A stretch of 64,000 bases of DNA from Heliocidaris erythrogramma (lineage: Eukaryota; Echinodermata; Echinoidea; Camarodonta; Echinometridae): assembly GCA_025617745.1 (NCBI GenBank), contig CM046858.1:37403119-37467118 (forward strand), given 5' to 3'. Below, piece by piece: positions 34,054-45,341 of the stretch. Every line of letters begins with the position of its first letter. Position 1 is the first letter of the stretch. Under the pieces are notes generated by a model. The model had not been told where the DNA came from and ran no database searches. It saw only the letters and a program-made list of their open reading frames with translations. Position numbers and translations under genes: made by a program.

Positions 34054-34726
34054 GTTTGCGTAACAATGTCGAATTTCACGTGAAAAAATTGACGTCGAAG
34101 ATTTACAAAGTTGTACAAGAAATATCTGAAACAACTAGTTATCCTTTGATCTTACTGGTGCGGAAGAAATGTTACCTGGCAATGCTGGGGGATCCTCTTG
34201 AAGGCATCACGTGATCTTTCTTTCATCGTATTTATCACGTCATGTAATCACTAGTTCAAAGGATAGGCGATAATGATAACACCAAAATCAGTTTCGGTAA
34301 CAGAGTACAAAATTCGAAGTGAAAGGAAAGGGGATCAACCGAATATTTGTTTTTATAACTGAAAGTAAAACGTGAAGTGGTATCTTGTCATTACATGTCA
34401 AGTGCTCTGGACAATTAATCATTCTCCAATAGTCCAAGGTAAGAATATTCTAAACAACAAATCGTTTTTCCTGAGTAGTGATGAAAACTAATTAATTTCT
34501 CTTTCTTTCATGTAATAATTGCATTTTGCTCACGGTTAAATCAAAGAAAATGTATTATGTCTAAACATGTACAATGGGCAATGCCACATTTATTTATTTT
34601 TTATTTAAATTGACGCTAGAGATATGCCACTTAGCTCTCGATGCCGTGCCTGGAAATTGCCTGCAAATTACTTTTAATTACTTCCTCCTTAACCAGGTTC
34701 AGACTGGGACTGGAATTTGGTCACAG
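34054..34726. repeat. Upstream flank of copy 2 (first part)
   Basis: It matches 39160-39890. It includes a candidate 5' UTR exon ending at 34176 (minus strand, CAG then GTAACA) and an acceptor-like TTGTTTCAG ending at 34126. Homology continues at 36043 beyond the inserted LINE. Confidence 0.75.
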
Positions 34727-36042
34727 TTTTTTTTTTTTTTTTTAAGATTTTTTTATTTTTCCATTCAATGAACAAACAAACAAAATAACATAACATAACA
34801 TATATAATATGCATCCTTAATTAACATACTTATTTACATGCAAATAATATGCATATCACAATTATGAACATTCGCAATATAAACATATAAATTATATTAC
34901 ATCACATAATACAAATTGTAAAGTACCTACAAATTCAATAACGTATACACAACCGAAAAAATATAATAACCCTGATTCAGTTAATGGAAAAAGAGAAGAA
35001 AAAACAAAACAAAAACCCTATAACTTAAGGATAATCCCTATACCTCCATACTTAAACTGCCATGCCCCCACCTCCCTCTCCCTCTCTCCCTTTCCCAAAC
35101 GACATCTCGCTCCTCAGTGTTCAACCTCCCCTCCCTCCCCCCACCTTCCTCCGCCTTCCTATGCCCATACTCAGAAATTAACCCTATAAAGATAATTTCA
35201 ACAATGAACCAGGCTTACTCTATTCATTGAAATTGCGTCTGCCTCAGCATCCCTAGTAAATAAACTTATCCCATTTTCTGAAATGACTTGGTAATAATCC
35301 TCTCTGTTCCGCTAATTTTCTTTCTTCTTTTTTGTCCTCTTGAATTTTTTTCTTTATCTCATTAGAAGTAGGGGGTTTTCTTTTAACTCTACTATTGATA
35401 AATATCATGTACTTTATCTTAATTATTATATGATTCAATAATTGCTCTTCTCCTATATTTGATCCGTGCACCCCAATATGAACACCTTTCCAGTCTATGT
35501 TTGAAATATTGGGAAGTTGAAAAAAGTTACCACATTCATTCCATAATATTTTTATCCGTTCACAAGTAAAAAATAAATGATTATAGGTTTCCTCCTCTTT
35601 ATGACAAAAAGAGCATAAATTGTCTGCTATAATCTTAAATAGGTACAAATGTTTTTTTTGTGTAGACTATATTGTGTAACATTTTAAACTGAAATTCTCT
35701 GAGTCTACTGTTTAAAGTAGACTTCCGAGGTCTCAAAAAAATCAAAGAGGTATCCTTTTTTGAAAAAGTATACATTTCCTCTAATTTTTGTATAGCCTTT
35801 GGTTTTTCTGTTCTCATGTTTAACAAAGCCTCATATATTCTTTTTGATGTAATATCTTGTAGGGAAAAACATTTACCTTTAAATTGAAATTCCAAGTTCA
35901 AACCACTATCTTTGACCGCATAATCATTCTTTTTCAAAAAACCTTTCCAAACATATGGAATATTCTTAAAAATTTCTAATATCTTGTTTATTTCCAATTG
36001 ATCTAGACCCATTCTTTGAAGGTTTGAAATAGATTGGTAGAG
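34727..36042 (-). mobile_element. 5'-truncated L1-like LINE inserted in the receptor upstream flank
   Basis: Poly-T at 34727-34743 (poly-A on the minus strand) marks the 3' end. The minus strand encodes the C-terminal part of ORF2: RPRKSTLNSRLREFQFKM, then a zinc-binding region CSFCHKEEETYNHLFFTCE typical of the RT C-terminal zf-RVT domain. A frameshift in a T run at 35645-35653 separates the two segments (35635-36012 and 35253-35648). The uninterrupted homologue at 45890-45910 gives the empty site, between TTTGGTCACAG and TTGGTAGAGG. It is related to the LINE at 53071-55225. Confidence 0.85.
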
Positions 36043-36708
36043 TTGGTAGAGGAATATCGATCACTGTGATGTCCGGCCAACCTGCAGGATACGCATTCCA
36101 AAATTGTCCAAGCATTTTCATGCAAATTATTGTTAACGTGGCTAGGCCGACGTCCCACTAGACCATTGTCGCACGGTCGTCTTTTTCTCAAAAATCATCC
36201 TTCTTGTATGTTTGTTTAGTGAAACTGATATACTGATTTGAAAACTACATAACTTTTAGATCAACCGGCACTCAGACTACCAGCTGACCAGACCAAATGC
36301 AAAATTAGCAAGCGGCCAGCGGGGAAAACTCCCCAAACTCTCCAAGGCGAGTCCGTCTATATACATATGTTTATATATGAAGAATGATAGTTTACGTCAT
36401 ACGGGTTATGAAAAATCCAAAGCCTGTTTGAGTGAATGAGATTAAGGTCAGGATGTGTTCTATGATGGATCAATATTAATTTCTTTCAGTCACTTTTAAA
36501 CAAAGATTTAGGTCATTCATTTACCTCATAATGCTCTGGCTATTGTTAATTTGTCAAAGAGCTTTTCAGAGGAAACATTACAATACTTTAGAGCTCAAAA
36601 TGGCATTTTCGCCAGGAATGCGGCCGGTGTCTGCTCGATAACTGCGGGCTCCACCGCATTTTAAGGGGTCGGCTAACATCCGCAGGGCACCGAAACCTGC
36701 TACCCAAG
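36043..36708. repeat. Upstream flank of copy 2 (second part) and start of GC-rich block
   Basis: It continues the alignment with 45901-46570: ATCGATCACTGTGATGTCCGG, GGGGAAAACTCCCCAAACTC, AAAATGGCATTTTCGCCA, then the first 100 bases of the GC-rich block, after which homology ends at about 36708. Confidence 0.8.
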
Positions 36709-36998
36709 TATCTGCTAGTATCTTTTCTGGGGGCACCCCATATAACGTATACCTGTGTGCCCCTGTGTATTTACTTCATGAGTCAGTTTATCTAATTTTG
36801 TCGAGTGCTTCCAACCTGCCACTCTATGTACTTTGCCAGTCATGTCCACGAAGGTTTGCATCGAAAAGTAATCAACACTTTTATGCTGTTTATATACATA
36901 CTTGACTTGGAACTGAATAATATATAACAAATATGTAGCTGAAAATTGTGTGCACGTCTATCTCGTTATACTCTCGACGGCTTTTAAATGTACTATAC

Positions 36999-37137
36999 CT
37001 TATTATTACCTCATAATGCATAAAACTTTGTTACAGGCCTATCAGTCAGCTTGTCCAACTTTGTAGTATTTTTGAAAGCTGCTACGTCGGTGATCATTAT
37101 GGCACCCTGTTGCACCAGTATCAGTAGGAAACATTGT
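36999..37137. repeat. Downstream flank of copy 3
   Basis: It matches 49870-50008 and 32105-32238 (CCTCATAATGCATAAAA, TTTGTAGTATTTTT, GCTGCTAC, GATCATTATGGCAC), so the 3' flank was duplicated along with the gene. Confidence 0.8.
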
Positions 37138-39159
37138 TCAGGATTGGCCATTATTATGAGCTAGAATCCTTTGCCAGAAATCTTCACCGGGATCCCTTGG
37201 ATCATCATAATCCGACTCCGATGGCGCCATTTTCCTGGTCTTTTGGCTCATGTCTGGTTTAGCGTACAGGAGGTCCACGTCTGTTGACGTTCCTCGTAGG
37301 TTGTCTACCAACGGATCTGCAGGTGTTGTCTTTCGATTGCCTGCTGGAGATAATGACGACTTGCTCACACTGTACGGGCCAAAAAGACCTTTCTGGTCGT
37401 CGGATGGCAAATTTAACCCTTGAAACGACGTCGATATTACTTGAGAGGTTGTTGATCTTGCATTTGCAGTAGCACCTTCGACATCATCTAGGGAACAATA
37501 CGTATTATCTATGATCGGTGCGCTAGGAACGACGACCCTTTTATCGTGATGCCCAAGAATTTTGTCTTCATCCGGAGAAGATTGCCCCGCCTGGTGTAGA
37601 CGCTCTCCAGTAGGAAGAGCTTGCTCTTCATGACTTCCCATGCTATTTACGAAGGGCCTGCATATCAAGTCGTTTCTCGCAGGGAGCAACCTGACATTCA
37701 TTTGGTATTCTTGCAAGGACGGCTTGGTTGTCTTATTTGGATCAGATTCTTCCCTGTACGATGTGCGCCGACAGGACACATCTCGACCAGCTGTGGTAAT
37801 TTCGACAGACTCTTCATCGGTATTACCAAAAGTTGTGGCTGAGTTCGGTCGAAAATTTAGATTCCTCTCACTTTGGCGATCATATTGCTTGCTTCCTCTG
37901 ATTTTGCATAGGTATTTACCGAATTGAATAACCACGCTCAACACAAATGCAAGGGCTGTAATTGAGACAATGATAATCAGTATATTTCGTTCACTTTCAT
38001 TATGTGTTCTGTTTACTTCTCCTTTAACACACACTATAGTAGAACTGGAATTGATAGGGCTGCCATGACTTGTTGTAGCTGGTGTATCAGTAGCTTCAGT
38101 AAATTGTCTTCCTGTAACATTTACGTTAAGTGTTTCACATCTAGAAGCATTTGAGTCTCCAGATAAAAAAGTTGATGAGACTGAAATATCAAGAGTTTCC
38201 TGTCTGCCAAAAGTCATATGTCCAATGCTTTTTGATATAGCAATGGAGTCACCGCTTTCTTCACTGCAGAAGAAAATAAGAAAACTTGTAGAAGTCTTAA
38301 ACGAACTTTCAGTTAGATTTAACGGTGTGAGTGATTTGCCATCGAAAATGTACCTTGTTAAAGACCTGTTCTCCTTTTCTAAGCAGCATGTAAAATCTAC
38401 ACCCTGACCGCCCAAAGTTGTATTATATTGATTTACTGCAAGGAAATCACATGTCTTGGTCGATTTTCCTCCCAAATGAGAAACTACACATTGCCTTGGA
38501 AAAGTACTTGCATCATTTAGCTTTTCATGAGGAACAAAAACGCTGTACTTGTTGGTGATATTATATTGACCCCCGACTTTCATCTCAGAAGTTTCATGTT
38601 CATATAAAACCCGATCTCCTGTTACAAGTCTTGCTCGGTCTCCATTGTTCACTTGCAACCACTGACAGGACATCTGCAATTTTTCACTCCCCTTGAGGAA
38701 AAGAGTCTTGCAGATTGGCTCTGTCTCGTCAATGGTTAAATTCAGGTGGAAAATGGTGCAAAGTGGCCGTCCTCCTTCATACGTTTTCAGAGTATGCAAT
38801 CCAGTATCGTTTTCAGTGAGTATAATCGACATCTCAAAGTTCTTTGTCCTGTTTTGATGGTAAGTCAAACTATGACGTCCAGGGTATAAAGACGTGTTGT
38901 TCATGACAGAAATATTATATCGTTGTTCCAGTTCTGACCCTGCTTTATTCCACACAATGTCATGTGCTGGTTGTAGGGTGTCCAGATTGAATGAGAATTC
39001 TGCATGGATCGTTTGTCCGTTCAGCGCGACCCTTGATTCTTCTTGTTCATCGTTACACCAGAATGTGTTATCATTTGAGTATGCATACCTAAAATATGTT
39101 TGCAAAATTAAGAAGATAAAAACTATCTTCACAACGGAGGTAAGGCGTACACGATACAT
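37138..39159 (-). CDS. Intact single-exon type I receptor, Ig-like ectodomain, tyrosine-motif tail (copy 3)
   Basis: 673 codons without interruption, ATG at 39159, stop at 37138-37140. Residues 1-28 are a signal peptide (KIVFIFLIL core). Module 1 (about 30-145) has C35, W70 and D118-T-G120, as in Ig-like folds, but the second Cys (C134) falls late. Module 2 (about 146-240) carries SEKLQMSCQWLQV with C150, C165, C224, C237. Module 3 (about 250-345) has C258, C259, C298 and C341. There are some 15 N-glycosylation sequons, then a Ser/Thr-rich stalk, a membrane span at about 392-414 and a 255-residue tail. Tail tyrosines sit in YQMN (485), YCSL (554), LYAKPDM (631-637) and YDDP (651-654). Known motif classes suggest Abl/Crk-type signalling at the last two; that is inference. 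The adhesion or pathogen-recognition role is unknown. A CDS with a signal peptide, span and tail in one exon fits retroposition or an intronless immune-type family. Confidence 0.92.
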   Translation of the reverse strand: MYRVRLTSVVKIVFIFLILQTYFRYAYSNDNTFWCNDEQEESRVALNGQTIHAEFSFNLDTLQPAHDIVWNKAGSELEQRYNISVMNNTSLYPGRHSLTYHQNRTKNFEMSIILTENDTGLHTLKTYEGGRPLCTIFHLNLTIDETEPICKTLFLKGSEKLQMSCQWLQVNNGDRARLVTGDRVLYEHETSEMKVGGQYNITNKYSVFVPHEKLNDASTFPRQCVVSHLGGKSTKTCDFLAVNQYNTTLGGQGVDFTCCLEKENRSLTRYIFDGKSLTPLNLTESSFKTSTSFLIFFCSEESGDSIAISKSIGHMTFGRQETLDISVSSTFLSGDSNASRCETLNVNVTGRQFTEATDTPATTSHGSPINSSSTIVCVKGEVNRTHNESERNILIIIVSITALAFVLSVVIQFGKYLCKIRGSKQYDRQSERNLNFRPNSATTFGNTDEESVEITTAGRDVSCRRTSYREESDPNKTTKPSLQEYQMNVRLLPARNDLICRPFVNSMGSHEEQALPTGERLHQAGQSSPDEDKILGHHDKRVVVPSAPIIDNTYCSLDDVEGATANARSTTSQVISTSFQGLNLPSDDQKGLFGPYSVSKSSLSPAGNRKTTPADPLVDNLRGTSTDVDLLYAKPDMSQKTRKMAPSESDYDDPRDPGEDFWQRILAHNNGQS

Positions 39160-39930
39160 CGTGCCGTAACAATCTCAAAAATTGAAAAGTGGAAGATTTA
39201 CAAAATTGTACAAGATAAATCTGTAAAGCATGTTATCCTATATGATTTACAAATGACTCTCCGTATCCTTTGAATGATCTAATTGCTGCGGAAGAAATGT
39301 TACCTGATAATGCTGGCGGATCCTCTTGAAGGCATCATGTGATTTTTCTTTCATCGTGTTTATCACTTCAGGTAATCACTAGTCATGCTAGTGCAAAGGA
39401 TCGGCGATAACTATAACACCAAAATCAGTTTCGGTAATGGATCACAAGATTCGTATTTAAAGGAAAGGAGTTCAACCGAAGATTTGTTTTTATAAATGAA
39501 AGTAAAACGTGAAGTAGTATCTTATCATCACGTTTCAAGTGCTCTCTCTCTCTCCTTCTCTCTGAACAATTAATTGTTATCCACGGTAAGAGTATTCCAA
39601 ACAACCAATCATTTTTCTTGAGTAATTAATGAAAACTAATTAATTTCTCTATATATTGTCATCGATATACAAAGTACACTTTTCTCGTGGCTGAATCAAA
39701 CAAAGCTTAAAATGTCTTAACATATTAAATGGGCAATTCTATTAGTTTGCCTTTTATTTATATTGACACGAGAGACATACGATTAGTCCTCGATGCCGTG
39801 CCTGGAAAATACCGGCAAATTATTTTTCATTACTTCCTCCTTAACCAGGTGCGGACTGGAACTGAAATTTGGTTGGGAAATTTCGGTAAGTGTGACCGGC
39901 CCACTCACCCAATAGAATAATATTACACAT
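39160..39930. repeat. Upstream flank of copy 3 with candidate 5' UTR exon and 73-bp intron
   Basis: It is conserved with the flanks at 26514, 34054, 45079, 51981 and 56764. On the minus strand a segment ending at 39304 (ATCCGCCAGCATTATCAG) is followed by GTAACA. GCTTTACAG ends at 39231, giving a possible 73-bp intron just upstream of the ATG. The upstream segment contains its own ATG out of frame with the receptor, so it would be 5' UTR with a short upstream frame. No TATA box was identified. Confidence 0.55.
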
Positions 39931-40785
39931 TCTACATTTTTCAAAATATCTTTATCCAATTTGTGATAAAGTATAATTATAGAGAAAAAAAATCTTTATT
40001 TTCTCAATATGAAATCTTCCAGGTGCGTGTTTATTCATCTCTGCTTCATTGTGCTTATTTGGTCTTCTATGGAACGCCATCTATAGCAAAGACATCATTT
40101 TAAATTATGTTACACAGAATAACCAATTCATGTGTAACAAGAGAGATGATCTCAAACTGTAAAAACATAAAAGATAATTAAGCAAATATATGCATGCATA
40201 GAATTTTTATTTTATATTATACATTAACCTAAATCTTATAGACGCGTAGCAATCAGATATGGTTATTACACCTGGAGACCGACTATTAACTTTCGAATGA
40301 GGATCCGTCAGAGTCCGTTTGTAGGCGAAGACAGAGACTTAACCGAGCTGCTAGACCAAGGGGTTATCTTTGGCTAGACCAAGTCAAATCTCATATCTTC
40401 TTTATCCCTGTTTATCCCGGGTTAATGTTGTCTCCAAACATCGTTAGTTATTTGATATAGTAAAAAATAAGATATATTATAATGTCATCTGGTTAAGTCG
40501 TCATAACTTTCCAAAGTTAAATAAGTTTCATCCGCTTTTTTCATGTTTTACTTATAAAGTACACAAGTATTTCAGAATTACACACATTGTTTGTCATTAT
40601 TATATTGAAAATATTACGGGGTTGTTTAGTTGAAATCATGTGCTTTCTTGTTTAATAGAAAGACGTTGAAAGACTCTCCTAGGTCGAGGACAATGTCATT
40701 TCAGCATAATCTACAGATGTGGATAATTCGCTTGAGGGCCTTGCTGCATTACGTTTTTACGGATACATTCGGTGAAGTGGCCTCC
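39931..40785. other. Unassigned AT-rich sequence
   Basis: It diverges from the flank of copy 4 at about 39910 and holds nothing I can name. Confidence 0.4.
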
Positions 40786-41255
40786 TTAACACCTACATTT
40801 CCAGAGGCTCATACTCGATGCACGTATTACGACTGAGCAAACTGACATGGAAATGATCAATACTTGCTCTTCGTAGCTACTTTGACTGCCGACATCAAAA
40901 TCCACTCTTTTACATCTTGACGTGGAGTTGATCTGCTGGCTTGAGGTAATCGAGCAGTAAGCACTTCCCATGCTCCTGTAGATGTTTATGGTTAGGACTT
41001 CACATCTAGAACATGTATAAGTATTCAAATTGCTAGAAGCATTTTTGTCTCCAGATGAATATGTTGAGGCTGAAATATTAAGAGTTTGCTGTCTGCCAAA
41101 AGTCAGATATCCAATGCTTCTCAGTATCACAATGGAGTCACCGCTCTCTTCACCGCACAAGAACTTTCCTAAGAAAACTTTATCTCTTTAGCACAAATCT
41201 CTTTACCATTCAGTAAGATTTAGCGCTGTTGGTGATTTGCCATCACTTAAAGCAT
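40786..41255 (-). pseudogene. Receptor-family fragment (membrane-proximal ectodomain)
   Basis: The minus strand reads CGEESGDSIVILRSIGYLTFGRQQTLNIS and on to the stalk, matching residues about 275-390 of the intact copy (excerpt of the match: GRQETLDIS against GRQQTLNIS). The part nearer 41255 is frame-shifted. A membrane-span-like stretch (QVLIISMSVCSVVI) is followed by unrelated sequence and a stop, so there is no tail. It is divergent from copies 2-4, so it is an independent family member. Confidence 0.8.
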
Positions 41256-41279
41256 ATAAATATATAAATATATATTCCC

Positions 41280-42030
41280 CCCCTTGCTGTATTGGGATAA
41301 CCTCGCTAGTCATAATACATATACAGGGTTGCTATTCATAATACCAAATCGGGTCGTTAATCGTAAGGGTCGCTACTCATAATCGAAGAAGCTTGCTAAA
41401 ATGTCAAAGTTTTCGCGCTTCACGCGGGAAGGGGGAAGTAACTCACCATCCATGCATCCACCCCTGATACATACAGTGCAGCATTGCGTCCAATAATTGA
41501 AAGCAGTCCGGGTGTCGAACTAACTTTCCGCCTAAAAGAAGGTGTTACATGTACGAGCCGCTATCTTATTCTTAAATTTGCTATAAAACGTCACAGGTTT
41601 CGCGTTTCGCGTGGGAAGGGGACAAATTGTAAACAGTCTGGGCGTCGAACTTAACTTTCCGCCTAAAAAAGAATTGTTTGCTACGATCCTTTATCCTTCT
41701 TTATCTCTCAAATTTTCTACAAAACGTCAGAGCTTTGCGCGGGAAGGGGACCCCCCCCCCCCCCCCCCCCCATGCACCCACCCCTGTTACATACAGTGCA
41801 GTATTGCGACGAGGCATTATCTTTATCTCAGATTTTGCTATAAAACGTCAGCGCTTTCGCACTTCGCGCGGGAGGGGGAAAACCATAGAGTTACATACCC
41901 CTAACAACTCTATGGGGAAAACTGCCCCTCCCTGCACCCACCCCCTAGGGAGCACGCAAAGAGTGCTCATCACCAAAATTCCCACGCTTCGCGCTCTTAC
42001 AAACGCTCCATATTGACAAATCCTGGCTAG
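41280..42030. repeat. Degenerate GCTACTCATAAT and CGCGGGAAGGGG words
   Basis: CTACTCATAATnnn words (41295-41390) are followed by four or five dispersed copies of a module with AAACGTCA, TTTCGCGCTTC and GCGGGAAGGGG, about 180 bases apart (41400, 41590, 41715, 41845). It contains a 22-base C run at 41749-41770. It is a tandemly reiterated MITE-like sequence with no gene. Confidence 0.6.
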
Positions 42031-42639
42031 TCAGTTTTTGTTTTGTTTTTCATTATTTTCATTATAATGTTAAAGCACATATAAAATCGCATTTTCAATG
42101 TTCTATGTACACTTGAAAGAAATATCAACTTTCGGTGGCCCTCCGAAATTCCCGTATTATTTCTCACTTGTGCCGTCAGTGCTGTGCCCCCCATTTAACA
42201 AAGAAGTGAGAAAAGGAACTTTTATCAATGTTCAATATTTAGATCTTGGCCTAGATCGCAGTAGTTATTTGCGAATTTTCCTTAGTACATCGAATAAGAA
42301 ATGACGTTTTTGCAGCTTAAAAATGCAAAAAATAAAAAAAAGCTTGTACAATTCTGTAGATAACTTGAAGGGGGATATAGGCGTACAAAGGGCTGCAGCC
42401 CCTTGAGGATTTTGAGAAGGGCAATATTGGTTCGACTATCACTTCAGCCCCTCCCAAAATTATGCATTTACGCCTATGGGGAGGTCGAAAACGCAATTCC
42501 CCCCCCCCCCCCCATTTTGTTGGGGGCGGTCGCCCCTCCACTTCAGCGCCTATGAATGCATCCTACATCTCAGTTAGGTTTAAATGACGTCACAGTTTAT
42601 GGCAGGTTTCTTCCCAAAAACCGTACCCTTCTGGAGAAA

Positions 42640-43260
42640 ACTAGAAGAAAAATATAAAACAAAATCAAAGAATGAGAGATAGAGGAAAGATCAAAAGAGA
42701 AAATACACGGGGTAGGGTAGAACAAAGATGAAGAGATGAAAGAAGGAAAGAATAAAGGAAAACATAAGGAGAGAAAAAGACAAAATGATGGAAGGACAAA
42801 ACAAAGACTAGCATTTATAAGGGAAAGACAGCAAGAGAAGATAAAGAAAGGGAACTAAGAACAATATATGGAAAGACAGAAAGAGAAGATCCAAGAAAAA
42901 TCAAAATACAGAAAGAGAAGAACAAATAAAGATCAAAACAAAAAAAACATGAGAGAAGACAACAAAAGAAGATGAAGAAAGAACAAAACAAAGAATAACA
43001 AGAAAGGACACAAAGAGAAAATGAAAAAAAAAGCCCAAACCAAAGAATAACATAAGCAAAGAAGGAAAGGAAGAAGAAAATAAAGAGAGACGAATGCAAG
43101 GATAAAAGTAAAGAAGAAGGGGGAAAGATAAAGATAAAGATAAAGATAAAATGATACTAAAACAAAAAATAACATAAAAGTTAGGGAACACAAATGCAGA
43201 AAGATAAAGCAATATTAAGTTTAGGACAGAAGAAAAGATAAAATGTTGAAGCCAGCCAGA
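42640..43260 (+). repeat. 600-base purine-rich tract
   Basis: The plus strand is almost entirely A and G (AAAGA, GAAGA, ACAAA words), with only isolated pyrimidines. The long minus-strand open frames over it, rich in Phe, Ser and Leu, are a by-product of base composition. Confidence 0.8.
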
Positions 43261-43351
43261 TTTCGATATAAAATAAGACAAAGGTTTCGACCCGAAGTAT
43301 TAGAAGTAAACTGGATGGATCTATTGTTACTTCATCTTGTCGTTTCACATT

Positions 43352-43388
<37 letters not shown>

Positions 43389-44920
43389 TGGACATTTGTA
43401 TTGCGACATTTGTATTTACATCATTTCATGACGATGTGCGAGTTATTATACATGTAGAAGTACTGCATCGATCACAAATCCAATATTCCTTGATTCCTTA
43501 CTTCCGTGAAAACTGTATGAATGAATGAGACATTTAATGCATGTTATCTGAAGTATAATGATCATCTAGATGGCTTCGATCTCATTCAACGTTTACATAT
43601 TGAACTTAAATATCAGATATGCAATTCAATATTAAACTATAAATTTAGGACTTGCAAATTAGTAACAAAGTGAGAATATCAAGCAGAGTGATCAATAAAT
43701 CAGAGTTATCAAAGTTAAGAATCTTTCTCACTCTATAATCTGCTAAATAACTATCTTTATATTTTTCCATTAATATTCTTCTTTATCATTAAATAAAAGC
43801 ACAATGCAATGTGTATTTCACTGACTTAGGGCCTATGTCTATTTTCTACATGTTTATTATAACTCCTGTATAAATGCATACAAATTATTTACTGGCATGG
43901 GAATAGGGGGAAAATCAATCTAACTTTAAAGGTTCTCTTTCCCTTCATCAAATCAAATTAAAAGTGTACTTAATAAACAATAATGAACTGACCTCTTTGC
44001 CTCTTTTCGAACGAATATAACTTCAAGATTCTGCAGGATGGCTGTGCATTTTCTGGATTTCAAATGACTGTCATATAGCTATACTGTCTCTCTATCTGCA
44101 GTGTCATAGTACAGCTGTAGGGAAGTGCTAGTCCTATTACATAACCAATAATCCTATAGTGCATGGGTCAGTGTACCTGACTGAAAAGTAATCTTTAAAG
44201 TGCAAACAAATTTTAGTGTACTTTCACTACATGGCTCCTTTAAATTAATAATTAATTTACCTTATAACGAAACAATTAAGTTTCTTTGATCATATTGATA
44301 CAAACGTGCCAAATAGACATACACTTTGCTTCTAAAGTTTATCAAGATTAGATAGAGCCCTTGCTTTACTAATTCATATAAAAAATGATAGATAGGCAAA
44401 TTCAAGCAACTTACAATTTTATGTTTTAAACACTTTGCAAGCCATAATAAAACTGCATGAAACTCAATTAACATTCAGCATGAATCTTTATATGCTTTAA
44501 GTGACATCCGTCAAATATTTCAAATTTGAAAAATTCTAATAAACTCATAATTATTTATCCATGAATTATAAATAAATGGTTTGTTTTTGCCTTTTCTATC
44601 ACTTTCAAATTGCTTGACTTGATAAAATCACCGATAAGTAACAACTGAATTTTCCGAATGGTTCTTAAATTACAAAAAAAAAATGTGTCCACAAACCCAA
44701 AACCAAAATTTTAGATTATATAATGCTTTGCTTTAATAATTTTCTATGTTTCTATGCCCCCCTTGGAACCCAGACCTACTATAAACAGACGACTCCCAAC
44801 ATTACAAACATGCACAAACCAACCAACAATCAACACATTCCACACAAGGCGATAGCACACATGGTCAAGTGAATGCTGCAATCATCAACCCTCAACACAT
44901 ATTTCAAATAACAACGCCCT
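43261..44920. other. Unassigned AT-rich sequence with (AAT)n
   Basis: An AAT microsatellite lies at 43354-43388. No gene was supported. Confidence 0.45.
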
Positions 44921-45080
44921 TATATCCAATGTGTCTCAGATTACTGTCCAATTTCTTGTCTCCTACCATAACCTTTACCTTGCGAATATAGTCATCGTTT
45001 GAATCAAATACCTCAACAACTCTTGCTAGAGGCCATTCATTGCGGGGAGTATTAACATCCTTGATAATCACCACACTTTG
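44921..45080 (-). pseudogene. BEL/Pao retrotransposon fragment (C-terminal domain after integrase)
   Basis: Minus-strand translation gives VVIIKDVNTPRNEWPLARVV followed by a DDYIRKVKVMV segment. This is the conserved domain that follows the integrase in BEL/Pao polyproteins (VLIKDDNxPRNxWPLGRV type). The frame is open for about 50 codons, then lost. It ends exactly at the start of the receptor upstream flank at 45079-45081, so the duplication breakpoint lies in or against this element. Confidence 0.75.
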
Positions 45081-45341
45081 TTTTTATAACTGAAAGTAAA
45101 ACGTGAAGTGGTATCTTGTCATAACAGGTCAAGTGCTCTGAATAATTAATCATTCTCCAAGAGTCCTAGGTAAGAGTATTCTAAACAACCAATTATTTTT
45201 CCTGAGTAGTGATGAAAACTAATTAATTTCTCTTTCTTTCAATGTCATATATAAAGTGCATTTTGCTCACGGTTAAATCAAAGAAAACGTATTATGTCTA
45301 AACATGTTCGAAAGGCAAAGCCATATTTATTTTTTTTTTTA

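Noticed and set aside
34054-34134. Longer N-terminus for receptor copy 2 starting at 34134
   Set aside because: The homologous start is MFSGRLTSVV at 34053, directly before the signal peptide. The upstream residues are not conserved and overlap the candidate 5' UTR.
37284-37927. Plus-strand open frames opposite the receptor tail
   Set aside because: They recur opposite copies 2 and 4 only as antisense shadows of the conserved coding strand and have no initiation context or motif.
42815-43281. Long Phe/Ser/Leu-rich minus-strand frames resembling a membrane protein
   Set aside because: They are translations of the polypurine tract; overlapping frames on the same strand give equally hydrophobic products.
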